NCBI GenBank assembly: GCA_002104905.1
Contig: MCFE01000002.1
Span: forward strand, 1-64,000
Source of the DNA: Basidiobolus meristosporus CBS 931.73
Lineage: Eukaryota > Basidiobolomycota > Basidiobolomycetes > Basidiobolales > Basidiobolaceae
DNA length: 64,000 nucleotides
Reading direction: 5' to 3'
The notes beneath the pieces were generated by a model, which did no database searches, was not told the origin of the DNA, and worked only from the letters and a program-made list of their open reading frames with translations. Both the position numbers and the translations under genes were made by a program. Of the stretch, positions 45,532 to 58,443 are shown piece after piece (the first letter of the stretch is position 1; the number at the start of each line of letters is the position of its first letter).

Positions 45532-47160
45532 TACACTAAAGGATGGGGCTCGATTGGTTGATATATACAGATGGGGATATCTTAAGATGTAAGAACTACC
45601 TGGATGAGAGAGGGAGGAGGAATGCAGAATTGAAGGCTGGGGATTGAAATACTCTCGAGTTTCGCCTGGAAAGGGGTGAACATGTTTAGTAATGGAGCAT
45701 GGAAATTACAAGTTCAAAATATAAGAATGAGGTTCAATAGAAAAATCCAGTTGATGCATCTATCTGTTCATTGCTGAATTGCGTGAGTTTCGGGAATAAA
45801 CTCGCTTAAATTTAATAGAAAAGGGTTCAACCAGGGTTGAACGGTGTGAAGTAGAGTTGCAACTTTTGTCTCTTATAATGCGCATTGGGCATAGCCAAAC
45901 GAACACCTTTTGTTTTGATGGACGCTATATAGTAATCCCACCACTTTGGCAGCACACAAAGTTGAGCATTGTCATGATAGGCATTATATTGGCACGGGTA
46001 TTGCAGCATGGTCGTCTATTTTTGGCGATACAGCTGATTCAAGGTAGCAATAACATGAAAAACACAAACTCACACTGTGAAGCCTCTTGTTAAACCCATT
46101 TCGAGTGAAGTTGACCCATTATTGTTTTCATTTTCCACCTGGGCGAGTGAAACAGTCCCGTGCAGTTATTGATTAGAGTGCCAGGCTCGCATGGGCGAAG
46201 AGATGGATATTACTGGACTAGCCAAGTGGAGTGATTCATTCGTCAAAACTACATGTGTCAATCCACTCAGCCTACGGCTACCATGTGAATGGATGAAGTA
46301 CTGAATCCGAGACTACATGTCAATGAGGGAACGATTATGTGATGATGTTGATGTTTACTGGTGGACGATGCAATCGGTCCCGGGAGAAGGCACGTTCACC
46401 ACGCTCTTGCCTTTTTGGTTCATTCCGCTTGATGCCCCTGCCAACATCAGACAGGTGATGGCCTTAGCCGAATTCTTCTTGGCAAGATAAAGCCAATACA
46501 ACACTCAACACGGTTTCATCCAAGATTCACACATCGCTTTAATCCACTAACTCGCCAACATTGTTCAGTATCCAAATCCAATACCATATCATGGGTAGCA
46601 TTGTATTCGAAACAAATACGAGCTACAAATTGAAGAAATCTTCCGAGCAAGTCTATATGAAATGACAATCATAGGGCCTTCACATGATCAATTGTCCTCA
46701 TGAAAGAGTTGGATGAGGCCATTTTGCAAACTGCACTGAGGATTGTCGGCTGGACATGATTAATTAGCCATAATTCAGTATCTCTGGTTGAATAGACTAA
46801 TTATGTGACAGAAGATCTCCTGCAGCGGAGATAGGAGGCTTCTGACCTAACAGTGTTTCAATTGCTCATCAAAAGATCCTTAACCCATTAAGATTTAGAC
46901 TCTGAGCGCACGAGAATCACTTCCTATAATTGTGATCTAGACCTTAGGATGCATACACACCACAAGCATGCATGGGCTCAATCAAATATAAAGGAAAGCA
47001 CCCATCCTTCAAGTGTTTGATCAGACTCGTACAGTATCCTTTACCAATTAAGAATCGAATAGATATATCGTATATCATTGCCATAATAAGGAGAAAGAAT
47101 CTTCCCTTCTTTAGAGTACACTGATATTTCTCCTAGCAGTAGCTGGCTTACATCGACATT
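45532..47160. promoter_or_regulatory. Divergent upstream region of the coiled-coil and RasGEF genes
   Basis: About 1.6 kb between divergent starts. It must contain both promoters. No defined element, RNA gene or repeat was recognised, and frames within it are short and without motifs. Confidence 0.4.
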
Positions 47161-50100
47161 ATGGAGTTTACAAATCCTGACGTACTGGCTACCAGAAGGA
47201 ACTCCACACCATCTTTCATGAGCAACATTGACAAGACAAAGTATAAACGGCTGTTTCGATTATCGAGCCTCCACTTTGGGGAGAAGCGCAACAGTAACGT
47301 AGATGAATTGGAAAAGCTACCGACTACGATTAGCTTCGCAAAATCCGACATAGAGGCTGCGAAGTCTAATGAGATTGGTGGTAGAAATCGAAGGGACTTT
47401 TCCCTCAAGTCAAGCCCATTGTCGTCGCAGATCGATGAGAAACAGAAACATTTTGATGGGTTTCTACCCTACTATCAAGCGCTGGTACGATCCATATCTC
47501 CCAATTTCCTCTCGGTTCTAGAGCGTCGTCGCTCAAAGCATTCCAATTCGAAACATTATATTCGTGTGGCAACCATCTATGGCTGGATATCCTCCCCACC
47601 TGAGTCACCCGTAAGTCATGATGACTCTTTCAAACGCTCTCCGTGTAAAATCTCCACTCTCCAACAGACTGCTGCTCAAAAGAACAAATTAAGACGTCTA
47701 GGCTGGATTCTCAATCACTTTCGGTAAGGGGTTCACTGGTTTACAGCGTCGGTTTTGCTCTTCCTAAATTGTTGAGCGTGGAATTTTTACAGACCAAAGG
47801 AGGAAATAGAACTCTCTGCTGAGGTCGACTTTGGTCTATGGGTGGATAGTGTGTTGCCTGAGAAATTGGTGCCGTTGACTAATATAGACGATATCAGCAC
47901 TCCTATCAAGCTGAAGCCTCAGACTTCCTCAAAGAAACTCTTCCTCTCTGGGTTCAAAAAAGATTTGACTGGAAAGTGGGAATCTGGTTCGGAGGTATCG
48001 AGGTCCTCTACCAATGAATCGCTACCTACACCAACAGATGTGCCTCTGCCTGTGGACGAATTCAAGATTCAAATACCAGAATTGCAATCAGAAAATGAAC
48101 TGGACATTTCCCAGGAGTATGTGGAGACTAAAAGCGAAACAGTCGAAGTCGTTGAACTCCAAAAAGCACAAAGTGGGCAGCTTAGTGAAAACAGTGATTC
48201 AACTACAGTCTGGAAAGAAGATTCACCGCAGCACGTAATCTATTCGGTTAGTAAAGCTAAAAGCTTTCTGTCCAAAAACGAGAAAGTTCTAGTTGCGGGA
48301 ACGGTGGAGAAACTAATAGAGAAACTTACAAGCGAGATTGGTAACGAATTTCATTGACTGATCCGTATTGTATTATGCATTAATCGCTTTCAATTGAGAT
48401 AGATTACGAGTTTCTGTCCGATTTTTTTATGACATACCGCTCCTTCATGTCACCGGTGCAACTTTGCAAAACTCTGGGTGCACGCCTCAAATGGGCAATT
48501 GACGAAGGCAATGAGAATGGCAAATTCATTCAACTACGTACGTACTCGGCGATTAAACACTGGCTTGTTTTCTATTTCGATTACGATTACGTGCCCTCAA
48601 GAGCACTTCGATTCACCATGATCAATCTACTCAAGGACCTTCAGACTCGGCCAGAACTAGCAAGTTCTCCAGACATACTGAAGTGCGTGAGGGATCTTTA
48701 CGAGTGTTACAAGCGTGAAAAGAAATCGTCGATAAAAAGAAATCGCAACTCCACATATGATCCTCATGCAAATCAATCATTTAATTCCGATATGGAGAGG
48801 AAGGTCACATCCAACTTACAGGTTAAGTTACGTGCAACCACTAAGAATGCCACTTCTGTCAAGATGAAGAAGAACTCAAAGTCTTTCGAAAACCTCGAAC
48901 AATCATACAACAAAACCACGTCAAGCTCCTACGAGCGAGGGAGAGATGCTAGTTTGTGGACAATGAAAATGACCTGTGGATTAGCCAACCTCAAAGTGAG
49001 ACTGCCAGAGGTCTACAATTCAATCGCATTAGGTGTTGCTAGTGGTGATCTTCTAGAAGGGTATGATCGGTCCAAATCTGCGGAACGGTTGTTCACCGAA
49101 GATTCATCCCAACTTCCGGATAGCCCAACTAAGCAGACATTGGATACCGGTGGAGGTTCCCCACGTCAATCACAACAAAGCCTGAAGTCATTCCTTCTTT
49201 CTTACTCAACCGAAACTATAGCCCAACAATTCTGTATCATCGAACAACGTTGTTTGTGTGCTGTCGAGTGGCATGAGCTTATTGAGGTATACTGGAAAGA
49301 CCGAACTAATGAGAATGCTGTTAAGAAGTGTGGCGGAGTCTTGGCACAAATTGATCGTTTCAACATGGTAAGTACGGGTGATCAATTCAAGCAAAAGTCG
49401 TATTTACACAAACCCACACGAATATGTAGATGTCACAGTGGGTTGCTACCGAGATTGTAACGTTAAAATCAGTTGAAGAGAGAGCAAGAGTAATTGAGAA
49501 ACTGATACGTATAGCCATGGTAAACGAAAAATATTTATTCTCCTAATATTGCTTCAAGTTCTAAATAGTTGCATTCAAACAGAGATGCTATCAACATCGA
49601 AATTACTCCACTCTACTTCAGATGGTTTTAGGCCTGCAGTCGTCAAGCATTTCACGATTGACCAAGACTTGGTCAAAAGTAGGAAGCCACGAAAAACGAA
49701 TGCTGGAGGAGTTGAAGGAATTTACTAGCCCTTGCAAGAACTGGAAAAATATACGTGAAGCCATGCAGAAATCTAGTGAAGATTACAAGTATTTGGTCTG
49801 GAGTAAAGAGCCGGAGGAGCCTGTACCAACTAGACTTGACGCCCCGATGGAAAACGAGAAAAATGATTGTCAAATGGTCGGCGAGGCTTGTATTCCTTTT
49901 TTTGGTAAACTCCTTTTGGATACCTGCAGTTCTGGTACACGGAATTCTAATTAGCCTGATGCTTGTTAGGTCTTTTTCTCTCGGATTTAACGTATAATGC
50001 AGAGTTACCTTCACATGTTGAGCCTCACACAAAGCCCAATAATGATGCTGGTGCTGATTCAACAGCAGGGTCTGTTCATGATCAACCGCAACTTATTAAT

Positions 50101-50331
50101 TTTAACAAGCACAGAATAACAGGTATGGTTGATCTTGCACTAGTTATCATATCCTTTTCCTTATTGACTTCATATTCTGTAGCGGCAATAATTAAACGAC
50201 TACTCTCCTTTCAATCACTCAGTCAACGATATCCTTTTCGGCCAGATGTCTCTGTATTCCCCAAGTGTGTCTTCATACGATATTATGAGGACTCTGAAAT
50301 TCGCCAGCTGAGCCTGGAGTGCGAGAAATGA
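47161..50331 (+). CDS. Ras-family guanine nucleotide exchange factor (RasGEF_N plus CDC25 domain)
   Basis: Seven exons: 47161-47723, 47793-48340, 48403-49367, 49430-49519, 49583-49904, 49970-50122, 50183-50331, giving 929 residues. The first 320 residues are Ser-rich and probably disordered. A RasGEF N-terminal (REM-type) module starts near residue 340 (VAGTVEKLIEKLTSEI) and continues DYEFLSDFFMTYRSFMSP, PSRALRFTMINLL. The catalytic CDC25 domain spans about 635-925: LSYSTETIAQQFCIIEQ, ATEIVTLKSVEERARVIEKLI, LGLQSSSISRLTKTW, ending with a PFFGLFLSDLTY block. It catalyses GDP/GTP exchange on a Ras-like GTPase at membranes. There is no SH3 domain, so it is closer in layout to Lte1/Bud5-type factors than to yeast Cdc25. 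It lies within 11 kb of a RhoGEF gene. Confidence 0.9.
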
Positions 50332-51080
50332 TCACTGACGAAAGGTTCTCAGCGAAAGAGTATTTTCGGGGCTACACACATGTTGTGTTGTATAGATTTG
50401 GATTTTGTTTAATTTCCTAGAAGAGCATCAACTTTCAAATCTCGAACTGAGCAGAGAATGGCTTCAGCCAAGATCATTTTCTTTCACAACCATTAGAGTT
50501 CATCAAGCTAACCGCTTTAAACAGGACAGGGGCGTATTTATTTTTGCATTCCATGTTCATCATTTTGAAGATTACTCTATAGTTTTGTTTGGCACAGTCT
50601 GGGAGCAGTCTGTCTACCTTATTTCTCTCGATAGAATAGAAGCGCGCTAGTGCCATTGGATATGTAAAAAGCCCTCTTTATCTGCACGATGATGATACTG
50701 ATAGGCTCTGTAATTTTATTGTATCTAATTTTGAATTTGACACAATGCATTGCATCTTGAGGCGATATAGCCTTTTGAATAGACTAGACTAGATGAAAGG
50801 AAATAAATGAGTTATTCTATTGTTGAAACTGCGCCAGGCCAATATTATATGGTTCACAGCGACCACCTTTAGCTTATCTTCTAGATGAGGATTGAAATAT
50901 CGTACCAAGAGCAGATGCCTCGTGTTATTACTGAGCATTAATGTTTATTAGAGATTTTAAATTTCCGCGTTAGAACGTGCACCCTGCTAGAGTGGCACAT
51001 GCCTAATACGCTAGTAAATGATAGGATAATAGTACAGGTTTTGCCGAATATTACAAAATGGTATCAAGATCAAACATTAA
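50332..51080. other. Gap between convergent genes, nothing recognised
   Basis: About 750 bp between the RasGEF and ERO1 3' ends. An 81-codon frame on plus (50405-50650) overlaps one on minus and has no motif. Confidence 0.45.
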
Positions 51081-52849
51081 TTAAGCCTTCTCGAAATACA
51101 TTCTGCGAAAACGTTGAATAGAAGAAATGCTCTCGGAGAACCGATTGAATGTGTTGAATAGGGCCACAATTTCACTACGCTGCAAAAGGTTCGGATTTGC
51201 TCGAGCACCGAACTTGTAGTCATCATATGAGAAGAGGACCTTAAGTGCAGTACCCAACCCTGTGGTTTGAATTTTCCCCCACAACCTGCATTTCTCACAG
51301 CCTACGCAGTCCATTATTCTGGTTACATTTCGGAAATGGTTTTTGAACTCTTCTTTGAGCACCATAGATGCAGCATCATTGAAGAGTGCCTTTTCATCAA
51401 AGGTGGGTGGCGATGATTTGCTGTGCTGTAGTATTTGATGGATGGTTTCCTGGTGAACAACTTGTTAGCGGCCGTACTACTACGTAAATGGTAGAAACCT
51501 ATAGTCAGTTACCTTGATAGTGGTGTCCTCTTCGGGATTACCACCACAGTAATCATAGCCCTGGAGGTAGATCGACATTTTGTTGAGCGCACGTAGCAAG
51601 ATTGCATAGTTGAAGTAGATGTTCTCTATACGGTCAGCATGTTTTCCGACTCGTTCGTGGAAGCACTCGAAATTAGATTCCCACCGAGAAGTTGTCTGAT
51701 TGTAATATTCATCACATATATGAACAGATATGGAAGCATGCAGACCTGCCCGCGTGTTAGTACTGGAATTTCAAGCATCATATTCAGTTGGCATCGCCTG
51801 TACCTGACATTAGCCGGTAAAAAACTCTTTTTTCCAAACACGTCTCGTCCTCTTCCTTTGCCGTATCCACCAGGGCATTGGTCATTGGCGAGACATGATC
51901 GGCCCCATCAGAGATCAACCTGATAGGTGCGAAGCAGTTCTCCTCATATATCGCCTTCCATATCTTGTGGGCTGGCGGACCAGTGTATCCAGTGAACCGC
52001 TCGGGATTCCGGATCAGGTTAACATACACTCCATCTGGTCAGAAACAAGTTAATTATACCATCAAATCAGGTTAACTTCAAGATTTGCCGCACCTTGGGA
52101 ATTTTCATCGTCAAGTACGCAGAAGTCCTTATCCGTAAATTCACATTTTCTGAAAGGTCGTAATCCCTGATGTCACCTAATAAATATGAGTGTTCTCAAG
52201 AACCCCTCTCGAAATGGCCACTTACAAATCCAGCTGGCGAAAAGTCGATGGCGCTGAGCTTATTTTTAAGCTCTTCCGGCACTTCGGCCTACATTCCAGG
52301 GTCAGGGGAGTTTGTCTGCAGGTCAAGGTACAAAGAGAAAGCCTACCTCATCCATAACCTCGACGTTGCAATCCTTTCGGTTGCACAAATAGTTGTTGGG
52401 CCAGAAGGGACATTGCTTGTATAGATTGAGCTGAGGAGGGGAGTTAGAGTTGTTCAGTAAGGCAGCGACTTTGTGATTTACCTTGTAATAACGGAAAAAG
52501 GGTGTTTGCACCAACTTGTGCAGCTGGGTGGAAATGTGTTCGTTCACTGTGTTGATAGTTTCGAATTCACACGAGGAATCCGCAATCAAACCCACGGGCT
52601 AGCAATCCGTTTGGTAAGTACTGTGAATAAGTCAACACGAGTTGGAGAGCTTACTTTGCAATAGTTTGGATCGGTCAATATCCCAGACTCGTGAGTAGTA
52701 GTGTTCGAGAACAAATAGGACAATGGCTCTGAATAATAACCCCAAAGCCGGGCACACAATACCACCGCAAGTGTAGGGGCTAGATATTTGACCGCAAAGC
52801 TTTTGGAGTATCCGCCAGCTGGCTTAGCATCGTCTTTTATTTCCCCCAT
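51081..52849 (-). CDS. ERO1: ER oxidoreductin ERO1
   Basis: Eight exons: 52655-52849, 52482-52598, 52347-52430, 52226-52288, 52094-52166, 51804-52034, 51513-51745, 51081-51449, giving 454 residues. ERO1 is the FAD-dependent thiol oxidase of the ER lumen that re-oxidises protein disulfide isomerase with oxygen. Visible hallmarks are an N-terminal hydrophobic signal/anchor (about 17-38), TPFFRYYK then NLYKQCPFWPNN (shuttle-disulfide region), and NPERFTGYTGPPAHKIWKAIY. SGLHASISVHICDEYY and the active-site C380-x-x-C383-x-x-C386 (CVGCEKC) followed by RLWGK and TGLGTALKVLF complete the set. Length is shorter than yeast Ero1 (563), mainly from the missing C-terminal tail, so luminal membrane attachment may rely on the N-terminal segment. 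Confidence 0.95.
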
Positions 52850-55800
52850 TGGTAAAGGAAATTGGAAGAGCTATTGATAAGAGGTGAAGGTGATTTGGTA
52901 AGAGTAAAAGCGGAGCACTGTGACAGTGTTATAAAGCTGTGGTTTGAAAAATTTATAGCTTGGGCTGGACTGCTTTTCAGCATGGAGGATTGATTGACGG
53001 GGAATATATGTTCAAAAAAGCACTGCATATGTGATCAATCCTTGATTAATTATGAATCCTTAAAAACCATCCAATCGTCTGTGGACGAACAGTGAATTAC
53101 CAGAGTCAAAATGTATATCTGACTATATTTGTATAATGTGCAACTTGCATCTTAGGCTTGTTCCACGCAAATTATCAAAGCATATCCAATTGAGTGCAGA
53201 CACGCCCATCTTGGCAGGAAGCCTAACCTACTACGCCGACCATCTCACCATTACCAGTGGCCACTTGTTTAATCGATGACCAGCGTAACAGAGCCAGATA
53301 GTCAGCCATAACTCCCGCGTTCTTCGGCGACTTAATGAAATAGCGTTCCATGATCAATGTGTCTGACGTTGATTTGACCTCCCAATATGCTCGTGCTGCG
53401 AAACACTCTAAAACGCTTTTTCTAACTCTCAAGCTGTAGGCCGAATTCATCATATCTCTGCTGATTTTCGTCATCAATTTTACTTCTCGCCGTGTGAGCC
53501 AATAGCCTTACGGCAAAGTGAATGTTTCCGAGGCAGGTCATGAAACGACTGTGTATATTACTAATCTATTCAACCGAGAACCCTCGATATGCATGTCAGC
53601 GTTAATCTCTTTAACTAGGACTCGTAAGTATAGTTTGCCGCATGCATGGAAATGGCTTGACCTCTGTATGGCCTGTTCATCAGGATTCAAACCTTACCCC
53701 AGCGCACCTAGAGCAAAGAGTGTGGCCAATACATTAGGAGGCGTGATAAGCAGCTAATGAACATATTCCAACACCAGTATTGGCTAAATTCAACACATAT
53801 CTGCCGCTGTAACGGAGAATTGTTATGGTGGACTAACTATCAACTCCCTAATAAATCTGAAACTACTGGGCTGGTAATTAACCAGCCATATTTCCTTGGC
53901 AGATATTGTTGACTGTCTTGGCTGCTACCAATAGTCATTCGTATGATCTGCACCATTCAATCATTACAAGCACGTACAGATCTAGGCTATTCTCACAACT
54001 CGTTTATACTCGAACATCTCAAATCTCATCCCAAGACAAGTACTGAGGTTACTTGCATGCTTGAAATATAGATAAATCACGCTACAGCTACCACCCTGCG
54101 CCTGCTGATGGACCCAGCATAATTGTACGCCAATCATTATCCCTTCCTTTCATTTGAGAGTTCGCACTAAGTAATAACCAATATTACGTGTAGTTTGGTG
54201 TCTGCTGTGTGCCTTCCTCCCTTCCCTGATCCAAGAATATGCATTTCCTACATGGTAAGCTCTAATGCTACCCATAGAACTAACCTATAAAATGGCAAAA
54301 TAAAATGGCAGAACACTGATTTCTCTATAACTGGAATGGGGTAAAGATAGTAGAGGTAGAATATTTTTTAAATAGCAATGTTCTCATATTTCTAAGTCTA
54401 AATTCATAGAGCTCACTTCATAGCAACTTATTAAGAAACACTTTCTCATGATGATTGGATACAGGGTTTAGTTGATTTGTTAATCATTTGGACTCAGAAT
54501 AAACAAAACGTTACACGTAGCTAATTCAGAGTTTCTGCTGAAAGATGAAGCAGATGGAAAATGCTCGTTCTTCCATAGTATTTCAAATTTTGCGTGTATT
54601 TACTCAATAAATCAAAATGTGAATATATAGCTTTTAATGCTCTGAATTGCCAGAAATTCCTTCTGTTACTTGCGTGTTGTTAGCAAGGCTTATGATTTGA
54701 ACTTGTGAGCTATTTGATGAAACAGTTTTCAGTGTATGTATAGATTATGTGCATCGCGTGGCATATAAACATTGATTACTGAAAGTTAAATGAACTAGAT
54801 GCTATTTGTTACCACTAAGTTCAATTCAGGTATATATCCATTTTGACGAACCTCGTAAAACTAGTGATAATAATACTTTCAAAAAGGTCTTAGGAAGTGG
54901 TGTATGAAGTTTGGGGTAGATGGGATAAGCTATAAAATTCTGATAGCTTCTAGTTCTTCACGAACTCAGAGATTAGCTTGTATCTCACAACTAGATCTAG
55001 ACAGCAGTCCATTATTTAGCAGTTTTCTATATGCAAACATGTAAGAATAATTAGGTGCTTTGCCCTATAGTTATTTCAATGCTATTTAGTCAAAACTGAG
55101 CTTCAGAGCATTTGCAGGGCTTCACGAAAGTAACTCTGTGAATGTCTGCAGAAAGGTCTTAGAAAGTTCTGTGCAAAGCTAGAGGCTGTTTTGGAAAGTC
55201 TGAAGCTATAACCTACTTCCAGGGCTTCTATTTCAGTGGATTGGTGAATTCTGAGTTGACATTCGTTCCGCCAATAAGCCATGTTGTAAATCATGATGAA
55301 TAAATGATTTACATTTTTTATACCAAGTACTAATTCAAGTATTCATCATACCTAGAAGTACATAATGAATTTGCAAAGCAAGGTCTCAATCGATTGCCTT
55401 CCACAGTACACTTCTATGTTGAATTTTGCCTATCTATGCCAAAGCATAAACTCATCGCTGCTGAATTAACTAACCAGTGAGAAAATCAATCTAAATGCCC
55501 CCAAATCATTATCTAGTTCCCACATCCTCTTGCCTCAGTTTCACCATCAATGATTGATAAGGGAGATACTGTATGTGAATAAACAGGCCCAGCTATAAGC
55601 AGCTACATTTCAAATTAGTAACTTCATTATCAAGTGGAAGAGTGACCTAGTTGAGTTCAATCGAAATTCATCATACTTCGTCATCTCACCGTAGCAAATA
55701 TTTAGTCATCCAAATGGGTTCAAAATAGTTGAGTATTACAATGACTGAAAGAAAACAAATATATATAATGGATTTGATCAATCGTTTCAGGTAAGTCTTA

Positions 55801-58288
55801 AAATGCTAAAGCTAATAGAAATGACATTTTCTAGTAGAGATAAGCTTGGGAATTTCGAAGGTGTATCTGACAGGTTTTAGTGCCGGATCAAATTGCATGC
55901 CCAGGTCTAAACACTATCTGTTCGATTAGTCACGAGCCTTGGACAGAAGAAATAACAATACCGTTTACTGACTTTTGTTCTTGATACAGTATCGACGTAT
56001 CAGCATGATTATTGGTCTCCTAGATCAAGTGAATTGGCAGTTAAACACTAGTTACCTACACATATTTATACGCCCCTGTAGATTCCTATCGTAATGCTCG
56101 TCAAGTATGATCTGTGGGATACGCCATAGATTGACTATGAAGTATCCTGTATTCAAAATTCGGAAATATCACCAATTGCCCCCAATATGCTCTACTTAAA
56201 TTGACCATTTTCCAAATATTTGCAGCAGGTGCTATGCCACACTCAGAGTGGGATGAGGGTCGCACTAGAAAGCCATTATTTGACATGCCCAGGGCAAAAT
56301 AATTTGTAGCTTCGAGTAGATCCCTATTCTTGCGAAACAACACCACGAACTTCCGTCGAATCCAATATCTACTTGGCTGATTTCTGATGGTTATCAGAGA
56401 CTGTACGTCAAATTAGAAGTTCAAATGCATTCCAAGCACAATACTTACAAATAGATATATTCTTTGAGCATTTCTTGGCCACTCTTGTCCTAATTCTCAC
56501 TCAGATTGCCCTGATTTAGACACACCGAGTGTACAACATACACACTCATTGGTAGGGAGGCGCTGGACGTGATTCCACAATATCAACCCATCTGAGCTAA
56601 CTCTGGTTGGGATCACCTCAATGTGAAGCGTCTACATTTTTGTTTGTAACCTCATTTTCAGAGAAATCGCTTTTCCTCTTTAAAATGGGATCTGTGGGTA
56701 TGAGCGTCTGGGGTAAAAGAGCATAGCTTGAGCTACTGTCGAATAATGCCAATTGTACTAAAACCTCTATTGTCAATAATGCACAATAAATGGTCATGTT
56801 CAACTGTTTAGTCCAGATTAGGCTTTGTTGATTCGCCCGTCTTAAACTAGCAATACATTTTATAAACGGAATCAGCCAAGTTGCCCCACAAATTACTCAG
56901 CACCATGTTTCGAAATCTGCAGCTCAGTATGCAACGTAGTTGGCGCACTTTAACCATCACCAAAGTCAATATAATCTTACCTATATCTATTCCCATGGTC
57001 ATTATTTTGTGCACATTTATGGCATGTCATCTGTGGTCACATCGCCGGGCAAAATTGAACCTGACGCTGGACCAGAAATAATAAACAAAATGTTGCAGTG
57101 GATTCCACAACCAACCTTATATTTTGTCAACTGAGTCATCTCAAATAGGAAATTCTTGCGTCATTAAGGATATAGCTTGGCTCCACTTGAAGCTGTATAT
57201 CTCGATAGTAAGATCAAACCGACGCCACCGAATGAAACCTATGTACCCTTTAAGCATTGAACCTAAATTTACAGACGGCTCAGGTGGCAATCTGATTGGA
57301 ACTCTTATGGAGGGCTCGATCGTACAGTTGAAACATAGTTACCACTGTTCAAACGGAATACGTGAGTGAATTTCAGAGCCTGAGAAATGAAGTGGATCTT
57401 CAATCGGCTATCGTTTATCCTTCACTTGATCTGCACTGGCTTGAGATCGGAACCTGAGTCAGTATCTGATACCTCATCGGCATGGCGACATCCATCTCCA
57501 CTCTCAACTACTTTCTCCACCAGAGGAAGCTGAGGTAACAAACCCGTTATCAAGAAGAGCCCAAATTCACACTACTCTCAAAGTCTCTTGGCTCAGAAAG
57601 GTTGATTGTCATATAGTATGCTAACGGTTCCAGTACTCGATTGGGAGGAAGATGTACTCCATGTTCCATTGCCTGTAGTAGTAGTTAAGCCACATTACAC
57701 CAATGCTACGTTTTGAAACCAAATTCCAGCCAAATCAAATCATCAATCGGACTCATTACCTAGCTAATTCGATAGTGATATTTCTTGTTACCAACCGGTT
57801 TCGGCAAAGGAAAAGCGAATATGTCAGTAATAGACATGGGTTGCCATGTTTTTGTAACACCAAAGTTGACTTGTTCCATTTACTATATTGAATCTGGTGC
57901 GCGATCTCTCGTGGGGAATATACTGAAGAGGTGAGTTCGAATTGGTGGACATGTCCCAAGTCTTTAGTGACCATCGAAATATTATCCTGACTAAATAGAT
58001 TGACAAGATATTGTATTCTTGCTTTGACAGCGTATTCATGCGTTACTGTCGGTGTATTGCAATGGTGAGATATTGTCAGAAAACACCATTCTATTTGAAA
58101 TTACTCCCAGATTTTGTGTACTTTGAGGACAAAGCGACCAATCAAGTGCTGTGAGTGTGGCCAGAGATAGTCCATATTTAGATATATCAATAAAGTGTCA
58201 TGAGTGTACATTGCTTTTGGTAACTTGCTTGATCAAAAAGCATGAGACCTAATTAGCTTCTTTGGTGAATAAATCATGGCGAGTTTCA
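52850..58288. other. Long gene-poor AT-rich region
   Basis: About 5.4 kb without a supported gene. The left end is the ERO1 promoter. Weak signals inside: AAAGGTCTTAGGAAGT (near 54885) and AAAGGTCTTAGAAAGT (near 55153) form a short imperfect repeat. A 48-codon frame at 57387-57533 starts MKWIFNRLSFILHLICTG and looks like a signal peptide followed by a Ser/Thr-rich tail, which could be a small secreted peptide or chance. Short frames at 56880-57135 lack motifs. No tRNA or complete transposon was found. Confidence 0.4.
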
Positions 58289-58296
58289 TATAAAAA
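58289..58296 (+). promoter_or_regulatory. TATA box of the amino acid transporter gene
   Basis: TATAAAAA, 148 bp upstream of the ATG at 58444; a pyrimidine-rich CAACTCCCCTCTCCC follows at about 58324 and may mark the transcription start. Confidence 0.45.
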
Positions 58297-58443
58297 GATT
58301 TCATCTGGAGTAGTCAATTTCAATCAACTCCCCTCTCCCAGCTCACGTTCTCAAACAATCTCTTAGATATTGTCGAGGTCATCTTTCGTTCTGGTCATCT
58401 GTTAACGCGCACACGCTCTCCCTGGTTCTAAACCCCAGCCATT

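Noticed and set aside
53680-53700. Minus-strand sequence similar to a tRNA B box (GGTTTGAATCC)
   Set aside because: No A box at the right distance and no acceptor-stem pairing; single 11-mer matches are expected by chance.
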